From the NCBI GenBank assembly GCA_035455265.1, contig DATIFK010000087.1:1-16737 (forward strand): a stretch of 16,737 nt of DNA. Direction: 5' to 3'. A program made the translations under genes and the position numbers. Numbering within the stretch: position 1 is the first letter of the stretch; every line of letters begins with the position of its first letter. Positions 6,513 through 13,542 of the stretch are shown piece by piece. A model generated the notes under the pieces. The model did not search any database. It was not told the DNA's origin and was given only the letters and a program-made list of their open reading frames with translations. The DNA is from MGOM01 sp035455265 (GTDB taxonomy: Bacteria > Chloroflexota > Anaerolineae > Anaerolineales > E44-bin32).

Positions 6513-7654
6513 AACTGCACGAGTACCAATCGAAGCAGCTCTTCGCCCAGCAAGGCATCCCGATCCCGCGCGGCCGGATCGCTATGACGGCCTCCGAAGC
6601 GAAGGCCGCCGCCGAAGAGCTTGGGGGCCGCGTGGTGGTGAAGTCTCAGGTGCTGGTCGGAGGGCGAGGCAAAGCGGGAGGCATCCGCCTGGCGAAGACC
6701 GCCGAGGAAGCGGAAGACCTGGCCACGCTGATCCTGGGAATTCAGATCAAGGGTCTGCCCGTCCGCAAGGTTCTGGTGGACGAGGCGGTGAGCATCCAGG
6801 CCGAGATCTATCTAGGTATCACCAATGACCGTCAGGCGCGCTGCCCGGTCATCATGGCCTCCTCGGAAGGCGGTGTCGAGATCGAAGAGGTAGCCCGCCG
6901 CGAGCCCGAGAAGATCGTGCGCATCTCCGTCGATCCGCTTCTCGGGCTGAGGGAGTACCAGGCGCGCTACCTGGCGGCGGCCATCGAGCTGCCGCGCGAT
7001 CACTGGCGCGCCTTCATCGCCATCGCCCTCGGGCTTTACGAGGCCTTCCGGCGAACCGATTCGTCGCTGGCGGAGATCAACCCTCTGGTCCTGACGGCCG
7101 ACGGCAAGCTGATCGCCCTCGACGGGAAGATGGTCATCGACGACAACGCCTTGTTCCGGCATCCGGAGATCGCCGACATGCGCGACGTCGACGAGGAAGC
7201 TCCGTCCGAGCGCGAAGCGCGCAAATACGGGCTGTCGTACGTCAAGCTGGAAGGGACGATCGGTTGCATGGTCAACGGCGCCGGCCTGGCCATGGCGACG
7301 ATGGACGTGATCAAGCTGTACGGCGGCCAACCGGCGAACTTCCTGGACATCGGCGGCGGCGCCGGCGCCGAGAAGGTCTCGGCGGCGTTCGAGTTGATCC
7401 TGGCCGATCCCAACGTGCGCTCGGTGCTGATCAACATCTTCGGCGGCATCACCCGCTGCGACGAAGTGGCGCGGGGCATCCTGATGGCAATGCAAGTCTC
7501 CAAGCCGAAGGTGCCGATGGTGGCCCGACTGGTCGGGACCAATGAGGAAGAAGGACGGCGCCTGCTGGCCGACGCGCACCTGATCACCGCCACATCGCTG
7601 ATCGACGCCGCCCAAAAGGCCGTAGCCGCCGTGCAGGGGGTCGCCGCGCCATGA
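6509..7654 (+). CDS. sucC: Succinate-CoA ligase (ADP-forming) beta subunit
   Basis: SucC, 381 residues, close to the usual length. With SucD it converts succinyl-CoA, ADP and phosphate to succinate, CoA and ATP in the TCA cycle. The ATP-grasp domain begins MKLHEYQSK and has the nucleotide-loop sequence GGRGKAGG at 51-58 and the metal-binding EINP at 189-192. The CoA-ligase-type C-terminal domain contains GCMVNGAGLAMATMD at 252-266, FLDIGGGA, and NIFGGITRC at 309-317, the loop that contacts the phosphohistidine of SucD. ADP or GDP specificity cannot be told by eye. The start overlaps rluB by 4 nt and the stop overlaps sucD by 4 nt. This makes a central-metabolism enzyme translationally coupled to an rRNA-modification gene. 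Confidence 0.97.
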   Translation: MKLHEYQSKQLFAQQGIPIPRGRIAMTASEAKAAAEELGGRVVVKSQVLVGGRGKAGGIRLAKTAEEAEDLATLILGIQIKGLPVRKVLVDEAVSIQAEIYLGITNDRQARCPVIMASSEGGVEIEEVARREPEKIVRISVDPLLGLREYQARYLAAAIELPRDHWRAFIAIALGLYEAFRRTDSSLAEINPLVLTADGKLIALDGKMVIDDNALFRHPEIADMRDVDEEAPSEREARKYGLSYVKLEGTIGCMVNGAGLAMATMDVIKLYGGQPANFLDIGGGAGAEKVSAAFELILADPNVRSVLINIFGGITRCDEVARGILMAMQVSKPKVPMVARLVGTNEEEGRRLLADAHLITATSLIDAAQKAVAAVQGVAAP

Positions 7655-8514
7655 GCATCCTCATCAACAAGGGCACGCGCCTGCTGGTTCAGGGCATCAC
7701 CGGCCACGAGGGCCTGTTTCATTCCCAGCAGATGCTCGAGTACGGCACGCGCATCGTTGCCGGAGTTCGGCCGGGGAAGGGTGGGGAGTGGGTCCTGGAT
7801 GGAAAGGTCCCGATCTTCGACACTGTCAAGCAGGCGGTCGAGGCCACCGGGGCCAACGTCGCGGTCATCTTCGTCCCGGCGCGGTCAGCTGCGGATGCCA
7901 TCCTGGAGGAAGCCGACGCCGGCATCCCCTTGATCGTGTGCATCACCGAGGGCGTGCCGGTTCAGGACATGATGCAAGTCCGCCGTTACCTCGACCAACG
8001 CGGCGTGCGCCTGGTGGGGCCCAATTGCCCGGGCATCCTGACGCCGGGCGAATGCAAGGTCGGGATCATCCCCGGCCACATCGCGCTCCCCGGCGACATC
8101 GGCGTCGTTTCGCGATCCGGCACACTCACTTATGAGGTCCTGTACGCGCTCCAGCAGCGCGGGCGCGGGGTGTCCACCTGCGTCGGCATCGGCGGCGATC
8201 CGATCAACGGCACGTCCTTCATCGACGCGCTGGCGATGTTCGAGGATGATCCGCACACCGAGCAGGTGATCCTCATCGGCGAGATCGGCGGCTCGGACGA
8301 AGAGCGCGCCGCCGAGTTCATCGACGATCGCATGACCAAGCCCGTCGTGGCGTTCATCGCCGGACGGACGGCGCCGCCCGGCAAGCGCATGGGCCATGCC
8401 GGAGCGATCGTGGAGGGTGGCTCGGGGCTGGCGGCCGACAAGATTCAGGCTCTTCAGGCCGCCCGGGTGCGTGTGGCCGAACACCCCGAAGCCATCGTCG
8501 ATCTTCTGAAATAG
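7651..8514 (+). CDS. sucD: Succinate-CoA ligase alpha subunit
   Basis: SucD, 287 residues, the CoA-binding and phosphorylated subunit of succinyl-CoA synthetase. The Rossmann CoA-binding part begins MSILINKGTRLLVQGITGHEG and continues with PGKGG at 41-45. GPNCPGI is at 123-129 and SRSGTLTYE at 154-162. The active-site phosphohistidine is H249 in GKRMGHAGAI. All expected motifs are intact and the length is normal, so the enzyme should be functional with SucC. Translation is coupled to sucC through the ATGA overlap. A 22-nt gap separates it from the TPR gene that follows, with no terminator visible, so the operon probably continues. Confidence 0.97.
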   Translation: MSILINKGTRLLVQGITGHEGLFHSQQMLEYGTRIVAGVRPGKGGEWVLDGKVPIFDTVKQAVEATGANVAVIFVPARSAADAILEEADAGIPLIVCITEGVPVQDMMQVRRYLDQRGVRLVGPNCPGILTPGECKVGIIPGHIALPGDIGVVSRSGTLTYEVLYALQQRGRGVSTCVGIGGDPINGTSFIDALAMFEDDPHTEQVILIGEIGGSDEERAAEFIDDRMTKPVVAFIAGRTAPPGKRMGHAGAIVEGGSGLAADKIQALQAARVRVAEHPEAIVDLLK

Positions 8515-8536
8515 CGCCGAGCAGAGTCGAGGCCCT

Positions 8537-8929
8537 ATGAGAGATCAGCCTTCGCAAGAACCTGCGGTGCCGGACCTGGCCGAGCTGGAAGCCGATGTGG
8601 AGCGGAGGCCCGACGACGTCGATGCCTTGTTGCGCCTCGGTTGGGCCCAGTATGGCGCGGACCATCCCCTTCCGGCCGAACAGGCCTTCGAGCGCGCCGC
8701 TGCCCTCCGGCCCGACGACCCGGAGCCGTCCTTCGGCCTGGGGTTGGCGCTCAAGCGGCAGGTGAAGAAGGAGCCAGCCATTCGGGCGTTCCGACGGGCG
8801 GCCGATCTCACCCAGGGCCTGTCCGACCGGGCACGCGCATCCATCCTTCGACGGTTGGCGCTGGGGCACATCAACTACCTCGAACGCGGCGAATGGGACC
8901 TGGAGCGGGAGGTCTGGGGGCGCGCATGA
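8537..8929 (+). CDS. Small TPR-repeat protein
   Basis: A 130-residue soluble protein made of about three tetratricopeptide-like helical hairpins. The first unit is DVDALLRLGWAQYGAD at residues 27-42, followed by AEQAFERAAALRPDDPEPSFGLGLALKRQ and EPAIRAFRRAADLTQGL. TPR proteins act as adaptors, and no partner or enzyme domain is visible. It lies 22 nt after sucD, with a modest GAGG ribosome site before ATG 8537. Its TGA overlaps the start of the next gene as ATGA, so it is probably made together with the uroporphyrinogen-decarboxylase-like protein and may act with it. The function is otherwise unknown. Confidence 0.75.
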   Translation: MRDQPSQEPAVPDLAELEADVERRPDDVDALLRLGWAQYGADHPLPAEQAFERAAALRPDDPEPSFGLGLALKRQVKKEPAIRAFRRAADLTQGLSDRARASILRRLALGHINYLERGEWDLEREVWGRA

Positions 8930-9921
8930 CCGCGCGCCGCGAGCGCCTGGCGGCAGCGATCGCCGGTGAGATTGCCGACCGCCCGCCGGTGGCGCTGTGG
9001 CGGCACTTCCCCGTCGATGATCAGGATCCGCGTTCGCTCGCCGATTCCGTAGTCGCGTTTCAACGGCTCTTCGATTTCGACCTCGTCAAGGTCACGCCGG
9101 CGTCGTCCTACGCGCTGGTGGACCTCGGCGTTGCCGACGAGTGGCAGGGCTCGACGGAGGGCACGCGCGTCTACACGCGGCGCGTCGTTCAGAACGTGGA
9201 GGACTGGCCCGCCCTGGCGCGCCTGTCGGCCCGATCGGGTGCCCTGGCCCGCCATATCGAATGCCTGCGCTCCATCGTCAGGGAAGTCGGCGGTGACACT
9301 CCCGTGCTCGCCACGATCTTCAGCCCTTTGGCCCAGGCGAAGAATCTCGCCGGCCAGGACCGACTGACGGAGCACCTGCGCCAGGCGCCGCGCCAGGTCG
9401 AGGCGGGGCTGAGCATCCTGACCGAGACCAGCGTCGATCTCGTCACCGCCGCTCGCCAGGCCGGCATCGACGGAATCTTCTATGCCATCCAGCACGCCTC
9501 GTCGCAGTTCATGGACCGGGAGACCTATCGCCGGCTGGCGGAGCCCATCGATCGACGGATCCTTGAGGCGGCCGACGGATTGTTCCTCAACCTCTTGCAC
9601 CTGCACGGGACGGAGATCTTCTTCGACTTGGGTGCGACGCTACCGGTGCAGGCCGTCAACTGGCATGACCGCGAGACTGCCCCTTCGATGGCGGAGGCGC
9701 GCCGGCTGACCAGGCGCGCCCTGTGCGGAGGCGTTGGTCGAATCGATCCGCTCGTGCTTGGTAACGCCGAGGCCGTCCTCGGGGAGGCGCGCGAAGCCAT
9801 CCGCGCCACCGGCGGGGGCCGCGGGCTGATCCTGGGGACGGGGTGTGTGGTGCCGCTGACGGCTCCGCTCGGCAACCTGAGGGCCGTCCGGGCGGCGGCC
9901 GAGGCGGAGGGAAGTCCCTGA
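8926..9921 (+). CDS. Uroporphyrinogen decarboxylase (URO-D) family protein
   Basis: A 331-residue TIM-barrel protein of the URO-D superfamily, which includes HemE and corrinoid methyltransferases such as MtaA and CmuA. The N-terminus reads RRERLAAAIAGEIADRPPVALWRHFPVDDQD. Family-like segments are DFDLVKVTPASSYALVDLG, VLATIFSPLAQAKNLAG, GIDGIFYAIQHASSQFMDRETYRRL, LPVQAVNWHDRETAPSM, and LCGGVGRIDPLVLG, ending GLILGTGCVVPLTAPLGNLRAV. The HemE-type RQAGRY segment is not seen; WRHFP occupies that place. I therefore do not call it hemE; a methyltransferase-like or uncharacterised role is possible. The ATG at 8926 overlaps the TPR stop by 4 nt; a longer in-frame extension upstream is only a shadow of the TPR gene. 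The rsmD gene follows after 16 nt. Confidence 0.85.
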   Translation: MTARRERLAAAIAGEIADRPPVALWRHFPVDDQDPRSLADSVVAFQRLFDFDLVKVTPASSYALVDLGVADEWQGSTEGTRVYTRRVVQNVEDWPALARLSARSGALARHIECLRSIVREVGGDTPVLATIFSPLAQAKNLAGQDRLTEHLRQAPRQVEAGLSILTETSVDLVTAARQAGIDGIFYAIQHASSQFMDRETYRRLAEPIDRRILEAADGLFLNLLHLHGTEIFFDLGATLPVQAVNWHDRETAPSMAEARRLTRRALCGGVGRIDPLVLGNAEAVLGEAREAIRATGGGRGLILGTGCVVPLTAPLGNLRAVRAAAEAEGSP

Positions 9922-9937
9922 CGGGTCAGGGCATTCG

Positions 9938-10501
9938 ATGCCGGGATTGAGGGTCATTTCGGGTGAGGCGAAAGGACGGCGCCTGAAGATGGTGCCCGGT
10001 TCCACGACTCGGCCCATCGCCGATCGCGTCAAACAAGCGCTCTTCAACATCCTCGGCGAGGACGTGATCGACGCCCGGGTCCTCGACCTGTTCGCCGGGA
10101 CGGGCAGTGTAGGGATCGAAGCTCTCAGTCGAGGGGCCGACCATGTCGTCTTCCTGGACTCGAACCGCATGGCTTTTCGCACGGTCCATGCCAATCTCGA
10201 GGTGACGGGCTTGGCTGCGCGCGCGACGGTGCTGCCGCGGAACGCCTTTGCCTACCTGGACGGAAGACCGCAAGTCCCATTTGACCTGATCTACGTCGCG
10301 CCGCCACAGTACAAAGGACTGTGGCGACGCTCCCTGGAAGTGTTGGACCGGTCGGAGGCGTGGGTGGCGCCCGACGGGCTCGTGATCGTCCAGATCGACC
10401 CAAAGGAAGAGGAACCGCTGGAGCTGTCTCGACTTCGGCTTATCGACCGACGACGCTACGGAAACACCTTGCTGCTCTTCTTCACGCTGCCGGGGACGTA
10501 A
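9938..10501 (+). CDS. rsmD: 16S rRNA guanine-N2-methyltransferase RsmD
   Basis: A 187-residue Rossmann methyltransferase that would methylate G966 of 16S rRNA using S-adenosylmethionine. Motifs are LRVISGEAKGRRL at 4-16, TRPIADRVKQALFNIL at 24-39, the SAM-binding loop LDLFAGTGSVGIEALSRGA at 49-67, and FLDSNRMAF for motif II. The catalytic (D/N)PP(Y/F) motif, usually DPPY in RsmD, is replaced by APPQ at 121-124 within FDLIYVAPPQYKGLW. I recall this variant from other Chloroflexota RsmD-like proteins, but it removes the residue usually held to position the target base. The protein may therefore use a different residue or a different target. The ATG at 9938 is the first codon compatible with the conserved N-terminus. 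The gene ends the plus-strand array and faces a converging gene 31 nt away. Confidence 0.88.
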   Translation: MPGLRVISGEAKGRRLKMVPGSTTRPIADRVKQALFNILGEDVIDARVLDLFAGTGSVGIEALSRGADHVVFLDSNRMAFRTVHANLEVTGLAARATVLPRNAFAYLDGRPQVPFDLIYVAPPQYKGLWRRSLEVLDRSEAWVAPDGLVIVQIDPKEEEPLELSRLRLIDRRRYGNTLLLFFTLPGT

Positions 10502-10513
10502 GCACGGAACCAC

Positions 10514-10538
10514 ACCCTCGCATGCTTCGCCCCTACGG
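10514..10538. repeat. REP-like GC-rich palindromic fragment at convergent junction
   Basis: The minus strand reads GTAGGGGCGAAGCATGCGAG across the junction of rsmD and the converging membrane protein gene, including the latter's TAG stop. GCATGC at 10520-10525 is a perfect 6-bp palindrome. I recall similar GTAGGGGCGAAGC elements as dispersed palindromes in cyanobacteria and Chloroflexota. Only one copy is present here, so the repeat nature is an inference. Confidence 0.4.
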
Positions 10539-11420
10539 CCGATTCTTGCCGATCCACTGCTCCATGCCGAGGACCGACTTCAAGACGGTGTAAAGCGCAA
10601 ACAGTTCGAGGGCGAAGGGCGGAAACCCCAGTAGTCCGAGCAGCGGCATCTTCCCGTAATGCAGGCCGAAGATCCTGAGCTCATCGGGGACGGTATAGAC
10701 CCAGTGTGCACCGCCGGCGCCAAACGCCTGGAAGTTCCAAGTTTCCCACAACAACCCGCATATCCCGCCCGCCAGGAGCAACGACCAGAGGGGCCATCGC
10801 CGCCCAAGACGCCAGCTCCGCGCCAGCGAGGGAGCTCCGAGTTGTTCGTTGATTGGATCGATCAGGAAGAAGAACCCAAGCCAGACGGCTCCGAACAGGT
10901 AGCGGGCGACATCGGGTGGCAGCGCCACAGGGATGAGGACCAGGGCCAGCCCTCCCAGAACCCAGATGGCACGCCGCAAGGGCGCGCTCATGGCTTCGCC
11001 GCGTGCGTCCCACTCCATCGGTCGGCCGACCATCACCGCCACCAGATCCGTCGTTTCGAACACGCCTGGAAGAATAGTGGCGAACGACCATCCGTACCCG
11101 AAATCCCGCAGCCAGGAGCTCTCGGGCAGGCCGGTGTAGAACCAATTCCGCAAGTGCAGGTTGTACGCCTCGAACAGCAGCCACACGCCGATGGAGGCGA
11201 GGACCAGGAAGGGAAACTCACGCCGGCGGGTGGTCAGCCAGGATCGCCCGGAGGCGCGCGCCACCAGTCCGTCAACGATAAGGATGTATGCGGTCCAAGC
11301 GGCGGGGGTCAGCCAGGTGGCGGCCAGAGGCTGGCGGAGTGCGACGCCGATCTCGATGGCGGCGAGGATCGCCAGACCTGCCCAGGTGTGAACGGGGAGA
11401 GACCTGCGGCCGACGATCAT
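10533..11420 (-). CDS. Internally duplicated multi-pass membrane protein
   Basis: A 295-residue integral membrane protein of unknown function with about eight hydrophobic segments. Two halves resemble each other. Residues 41-131 carry AW..., D50, LLFEAYN at 81-87, WFYTGLP at 93-99 and FGYGW at 107-111. Residues 179-280 carry VW..., D188, LLWETWN at 223-229, WVYTVP at 240-245 and FGLHYG at 251-256. The shared pattern LL(F/W)E(A/T)(Y/W)N followed by W(F/V)YT..P, with paired acidic and Asn residues, points to an ancient tandem duplication. That is common in transporters and in small membrane enzymes such as carotenoid cyclases. I cannot name a family. The ATG at 11420-11418 overlaps the Nudix stop by 4 nt (ATGA). 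Co-translation with the Nudix gene is likely. Confidence 0.75.
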   Translation of the reverse strand: MIVGRRSLPVHTWAGLAILAAIEIGVALRQPLAATWLTPAAWTAYILIVDGLVARASGRSWLTTRRREFPFLVLASIGVWLLFEAYNLHLRNWFYTGLPESSWLRDFGYGWSFATILPGVFETTDLVAVMVGRPMEWDARGEAMSAPLRRAIWVLGGLALVLIPVALPPDVARYLFGAVWLGFFFLIDPINEQLGAPSLARSWRLGRRWPLWSLLLAGGICGLLWETWNFQAFGAGGAHWVYTVPDELRIFGLHYGKMPLLGLLGFPPFALELFALYTVLKSVLGMEQWIGKNRP

Positions 11421-11917
11421 CACGAGGCGAAGCGAACCGTCAACTCCCCCTCGTCGTCGTAGGTATACACTGCCGAGAACGGCGGCCCGGACGGGGCGAG
11501 GACGCGCGGCAGCAGGATGGTGAGGTCCTGCACCAGGGGCAGGGACGCCACCTGGTCCGTCCCGACCCACTCGAGCGTTCCCTCCGGTCCGGATTGGAGG
11601 GGACCCGACGTCGCCCCGCCCGTGAAGACATACAGCCCGATTCCAACGCTCTGCTTCGTGTCCACCAGGACAACACCGCGCAGGCGAAGGGCTTCGGCTC
11701 GCAAGCCGGATTCCTCTTCGACTTCACGCTGCGCGCTTCGCAGAGGATCCTCGCCGCGCTCGATGTGGCCCCCGAGGCCGTTGTACAGGCCGCCCCAAGG
11801 GCCGCGGCCCGGCGGCACACGTTGAAGCAGAACCTCGCCGGGACGCGTCAGGAAGACCAGCGTGCGCGGGACGACGGTGTATCGGTCCGTGTCGAGACGC
11901 TGGCCGGCCAGCGACAC
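11420..11917 (-). CDS. Nudix hydrolase
   Basis: A 165-residue Nudix enzyme. The Nudix box is complete: G50, E56, R64-E65-V66-E67-E68-E69-S70-G71-L72. It follows LLQRVPPGRGPWGGLYNGLGG, typical of MutT-like enzymes that hydrolyse nucleoside diphosphate-X substrates; 8-oxo-dGTP is a possible substrate. The GTG at 11917 lies just after the aldolase stop (TAA at 11921-11919), leaving one base between the genes. The weak ribosome site suggests translational reinitiation. The stop overlaps the membrane-protein start. Grouping with an aldolase and a membrane protein gives no clear pathway, so the substrate remains open. Confidence 0.88.
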   Translation of the reverse strand: MSLAGQRLDTDRYTVVPRTLVFLTRPGEVLLQRVPPGRGPWGGLYNGLGGHIERGEDPLRSAQREVEEESGLRAEALRLRGVVLVDTKQSVGIGLYVFTGGATSGPLQSGPEGTLEWVGTDQVASLPLVQDLTILLPRVLAPSGPPFSAVYTYDDEGELTVRFAS

Positions 11918-11918
11918 G

Positions 11919-13346
11919 TTAGTCGGCCAGGTCGCCGACGTCCGCCTCCAACCCCGTGCCCTTCAGGTAGGTGGCAAGGCTCGGGCGGACGACGGGGCCG
12001 GTGACGTAGCGTTCGACCTCGGTGCGCGTACCGGAGACTCCCAACCTCTCGAAGAGCAACCGGAACTGGGTCTCCCACGCGCCGCCGACGGTATCGAGGA
12101 CTTCGCCGGACATCTCCCACAGAGGCTTCTTGAACGGTCCGATGGCGTTCTTGCGGACCTTGTAATAGAACTGCTCATCGGTCATGCCGGGTTTGCGCTC
12201 GCCGGCGAACTTCGAGTCGAGGAAAGCGTACATTTCCTTGCGCAGTCCGTCCGGCAGACGCTCAAAGAGCATGTTCTGGAAGTTCGTCGCCAGATGCACC
12301 TCGCACGCGCCGGCTTCGGCGAAGCGAGCAAAGGCTTCCTCGGGCAGGGTGGAGGCCCCGTGCTGCACGGCACCGGCCAACCCGTAGGAGCGTCGGGCAG
12401 TCTCGGAGAGGCGGCCCAGGGTCTCGAAGTCGACCTTGACGTCGGCAATCGACCCATCGGGCAAGACGACGCCCCCGTGCGACGTGCCCGTCTGGATGCT
12501 GATCTTCGACAGGCCGGGTGCCCCGGGTCGCAGCCGGCCGAACGTCCGGTTGAAGCCGTCCATAAAGGCGCGCAGCTCGGCTTCCGTGCTGTTCCGGCCG
12601 CCGACCTCGCCGATCTCGCCCCCGATCGAAATCGTCAGGCCGCGCGGCTCGCGGCGGCGCACCTCTTGACTGAGTTCGGCGCAAAGGATGACGTTGAGTT
12701 GTTGTTGCTCCTCCAGCGTGGCCGGAGTGAGATCGACCAGGGTCGATGAGTCAATGTCGATATTGAAGAACCCGGCGTCGATCGCTTCGCCGATCAGGCT
12801 GCGCAAAGCTTCGACTTCCTTCTCGGCGTTGTCGGCGAAACGTTTGGCTCCGACCTGGAAGTGGTCGCCCTGGATGAAGACCGGGCCGCGATGACCTTCG
12901 GCGACGGCTGCCGCCAGCACGCTGGAGGCATATTCCGACGGCTTCTGGGCGGTGTAGCCCATCTCGGATCGGGCGATCTCGAAGACGATGGCCTTGGCGT
13001 CCGTCGACCGGGCGGCGCGGAACACCGCTCGGGCGGAGTGGAAGGCCAACGCCCGCAGGTTCATCGCCGGAACGGTGAAGTCGTTGCGCGTCTTGCCGCG
13101 CCCGCGGGCCCGGTAGAGGGGATCGATCGAGGCCGGGAAGACGCCGACTTCGGCGGCGACGGCCCGGATCAGCCAGCGGGCCAGGATCGCCTCGGGTTCG
13201 CCGGCCAGCGCCGCCGTCCGTGCCAGGCCCTCCATCCTGCCGGCCAAAGTCGTTCGGTCCGAAATTCGCACCGATTCGCCCTGACCCAGATGGACGGCGT
13301 CGCCCAAGGGCTGGGCGACGCGTTGCAGTGTTTCATGGATGGACAT
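11919..13346 (-). CDS. Class II fructose-bisphosphate aldolase family, long form
   Basis: A 475-residue zinc aldolase, longer than the usual class II enzyme of 280-360 residues. Expected active-site residues are visible. G160-D161-H162 (catalytic Asp and first zinc His) lies in FIQGDHFQVG. NIDIDSSTL is at 195-203, GGEIGEVGG at 242-250 holds the conserved acidic site, TSHGG at 288-292 holds the second His, and VQHGAST at 327-333 holds H329. Extra sequence lies mainly before residue 95 and after about 360 (NFQNMLFERLP to the end). It would cleave fructose-1,6-bisphosphate or a related ketose bisphosphate; the exact substrate is uncertain. The ATG at 13346 is favoured by the GGGAG ribosome site about 10 nt upstream; a longer in-frame start at 13391 lacks support. 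It is the first gene of a three-gene minus-strand set. Confidence 0.85.
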   Translation of the reverse strand: MSIHETLQRVAQPLGDAVHLGQGESVRISDRTTLAGRMEGLARTAALAGEPEAILARWLIRAVAAEVGVFPASIDPLYRARGRGKTRNDFTVPAMNLRALAFHSARAVFRAARSTDAKAIVFEIARSEMGYTAQKPSEYASSVLAAAVAEGHRGPVFIQGDHFQVGAKRFADNAEKEVEALRSLIGEAIDAGFFNIDIDSSTLVDLTPATLEEQQQLNVILCAELSQEVRRREPRGLTISIGGEIGEVGGRNSTEAELRAFMDGFNRTFGRLRPGAPGLSKISIQTGTSHGGVVLPDGSIADVKVDFETLGRLSETARRSYGLAGAVQHGASTLPEEAFARFAEAGACEVHLATNFQNMLFERLPDGLRKEMYAFLDSKFAGERKPGMTDEQFYYKVRKNAIGPFKKPLWEMSGEVLDTVGGAWETQFRLLFERLGVSGTRTEVERYVTGPVVRPSLATYLKGTGLEADVGDLAD

Positions 13347-13383
13347 TGTCGGCCGCTCCCTGAAGGACTTCGGACGTGATCCT

Positions 13384-13399
13384 GCGACCACCTGGTCGC
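13384..13399. repeat. Short inverted repeat in the aldolase leader
   Basis: GCGACCA at 13384-13390 and TGGTCGC at 13393-13399 form a perfect 7-bp inverted repeat with a 2-nt centre. It lies 38 nt before the aldolase start, inside the untranslated leader if transcription starts near 13453. It could be an operator or an RNA hairpin. Confidence 0.4.
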
Positions 13400-13427
13400 T
13401 GAAAGGTTCGCGAGGGATGACCCCTCT

Positions 13428-13507
13428 GCCTCCCTATGGCATCAAAGGTAGGCGAAGGGATTATCCCTTCGCCTCCCTCGGGCTTCAAAGGTAGGCGAAG
13501 GGATTAT
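13428..13507. repeat. Two 37-bp direct repeats with nested palindromes
   Basis: Units at 13428-13464 and 13471-13507 differ at 3 of 37 positions and are spaced at a 43-bp period. Between them, 13450-13474 is a near-symmetrical palindrome: 12-bp arms around a single T, extending to 16-bp arms with one mismatch (13446-13478). Each unit can also fold on itself with a loop containing TTGAAG or TTGATG. On the minus strand the repeat gives a candidate promoter for the aldolase, TTGAAG at 13488-13483, a 17-nt spacer and GATAAT at 13465-13460. Confidence 0.75.
13460..13488 (-). promoter_or_regulatory. Candidate promoter of the aldolase operon, inside the repeats
   Basis: On the minus strand TTGAAG (13488-13483, 4 of 6 consensus) and GATAAT (13465-13460, 5 of 6) are 17 nt apart. 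The start would be near 13453, giving a leader of about 107 nt. A second, perfect TATAAT lies at 13508-13503, but its only good -35, CTGACA, is just 10 nt away. Confidence 0.35.
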
Positions 13508-13542
13508 ACGCCGCGGTTGTCAGGCAGGGGTCAGCCTCTCGA

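Noticed and set aside
8641..8925. N-terminal extension of the URO-D-family gene
   Set aside because: It overlaps the TPR gene in another frame; the ATGA junction at 8926 and the conserved RRERLAAAIAGE start fit better.
11862..12749. Plus-strand 295-codon frame opposite the aldolase
   Set aside because: Antisense shadow; the minus-strand aldolase has a complete set of active-site motifs.
13421..13507. Possible CRISPR array from the repeated units in the divergent gap
   Set aside because: Only two full copies with a 6-nt gap between them, no spacers of regular length and no cas genes.
13503..13508. Perfect minus-strand TATAAT as the main aldolase promoter
   Set aside because: The only good -35 (CTGACA at 13524-13519) is just 10 nt away; the 17-nt-spaced pair at 13488-13460 is geometrically better, although neither is proven.
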